From NCBI GenBank assembly GCA_030263475.1, contig SZPC01000003.1, forward strand, positions 1-64,000: DNA of 64,000 nucleotides, read 5' to 3'. Shown here in pieces: positions 63,821 through 64,000 of the stretch. The first letter of the stretch is position 1; each line of letters opens with the position of its first letter. The position numbers and the translations under genes are program-made. The stretch is from OLB4 sp002050165. GTDB lineage: Bacteria > Bacteroidota > Ignavibacteria > Tepidaquicellales > Tepidaquicellaceae. The notes under the pieces are model-generated. The model made no database searches. It saw nothing but the letters and a program-made list of their open reading frames with translations, and was not told where the DNA came from.

Positions 63821-63922
63821 ATTAAAGTAACAAAAATTTTATACCCGCTCTTTTTTTTAACTGAAATAATATTTAAAATTGTCCGGAATTGTTTCGAATT
63901 TTGTTGAAGTGTTTTTGTTCCG

Positions 63923-64000
63923 TTACTTCGAAGGTAAACCAAAGTACCTGTTATTGAAACGATCTGAAAAAGTTTCTACACCAAACATCTGGCAGGTACT
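63923..64000 (-). CDS. C-terminal end of an unidentified gene
   Basis: On the minus strand a frame enters from the right edge and ends at TAA 63923-63925, giving 25 residues with MFGVETFSDRFNNRYFGLPS near the end. The mixed, non-repetitive composition looks like a real protein C-terminus. It would converge on polA with about 100 bp between stops. The family cannot be named. Confidence 0.45.
   Translation of the reverse strand, partial: STCQMFGVETFSDRFNNRYFGLPSK

Overview
The window most likely comes from the Ignavibacteriota or a close relative in the Bacteroidota/Chlorobiota superphylum. The evidence is the AT-rich DNA, seven proteins ending in a type IX secretion (T9SS) type A sorting domain (motif N-[YF]-P-N-P-F-N-P in six of them), a PorV/PorQ-family outer-membrane protein, bacillithiol enzyme BshC, pyruvoyl-dependent arginine decarboxylase, and tRNA genes without an encoded CCA. 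No rRNA, insertion sequence or prophage is visible. Most genes lie on the minus strand in tight operons with 1-4 nt overlaps.

Left end (1-725): a two-repeat type II-C-like CRISPR remnant (47-nt repeats ending TACAAT, one 30-nt spacer) is followed within a few bases by a complete candidate tracrRNA with its own terminator. No cas gene is present in the window. The first 112 bases are much GC-richer than the rest and read as the end of an unrelated open frame. A tRNA-Thr(CGU) follows.

1.1-14.9 kb (minus): S-adenosylhomocysteinase and aspartyl-tRNA synthetase, then a signalling block. The block holds a large hybrid histidine kinase whose C-terminal Hpt domain has lost its histidine, a separate intact Hpt protein, a lone receiver, 4-hydroxyphenylpyruvate dioxygenase, a sigma-54 response regulator, a PP2C-type phosphatase, a YihY/BrkB membrane protein and a histidine ammonia-lyase with an unusual Ser-Ser-Gly cofactor tripeptide.

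15-36 kb: rRNA methyltransferase, family 9 glycosyltransferase and BshC (minus). On the plus strand come a secreted beta-helix protein, a coupled pair of tiny unknown genes behind a palindromic element, and a YARHG-domain protein. Then come arginine decarboxylase, TyrRS-SmpB, a metallo-hydrolase, an M48 lipoprotein protease, an enoyl-CoA hydratase, a DDAH-family hydrolase, SSB, a beta-propeller protein, and an operon rpe-nnr-vanZ/lipoprotein-nuoN-VWA-outer-membrane protein. A kinase-free PASTA protein follows.

37-58 kb: a cell-surface region with six T9SS cargo proteins (YCF48/BNR-like, HKD phospholipase/nuclease, OB-fold protein, a large unknown, an Omp28-like thioredoxin-fold protein and a subtilisin-like protease). 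Between them are a TonB-dependent receptor, PorV/PorQ-family protein, two lipoproteins and a large membrane protein.

58-64 kb: tRNA-Ala(UGC), a GluR0-like potassium-selective glutamate-receptor channel, a tandem universal stress protein, DNA polymerase I, and the C-terminal end of another minus-strand gene at the right edge.

The strongest candidates for something new are the tracrRNA that appears to use the terminal CRISPR repeat as its promoter, the GluR0-like channel, the dead-Hpt/live-Hpt phosphorelay, and the VanZ frame that seems to contain a nested lipoprotein gene.
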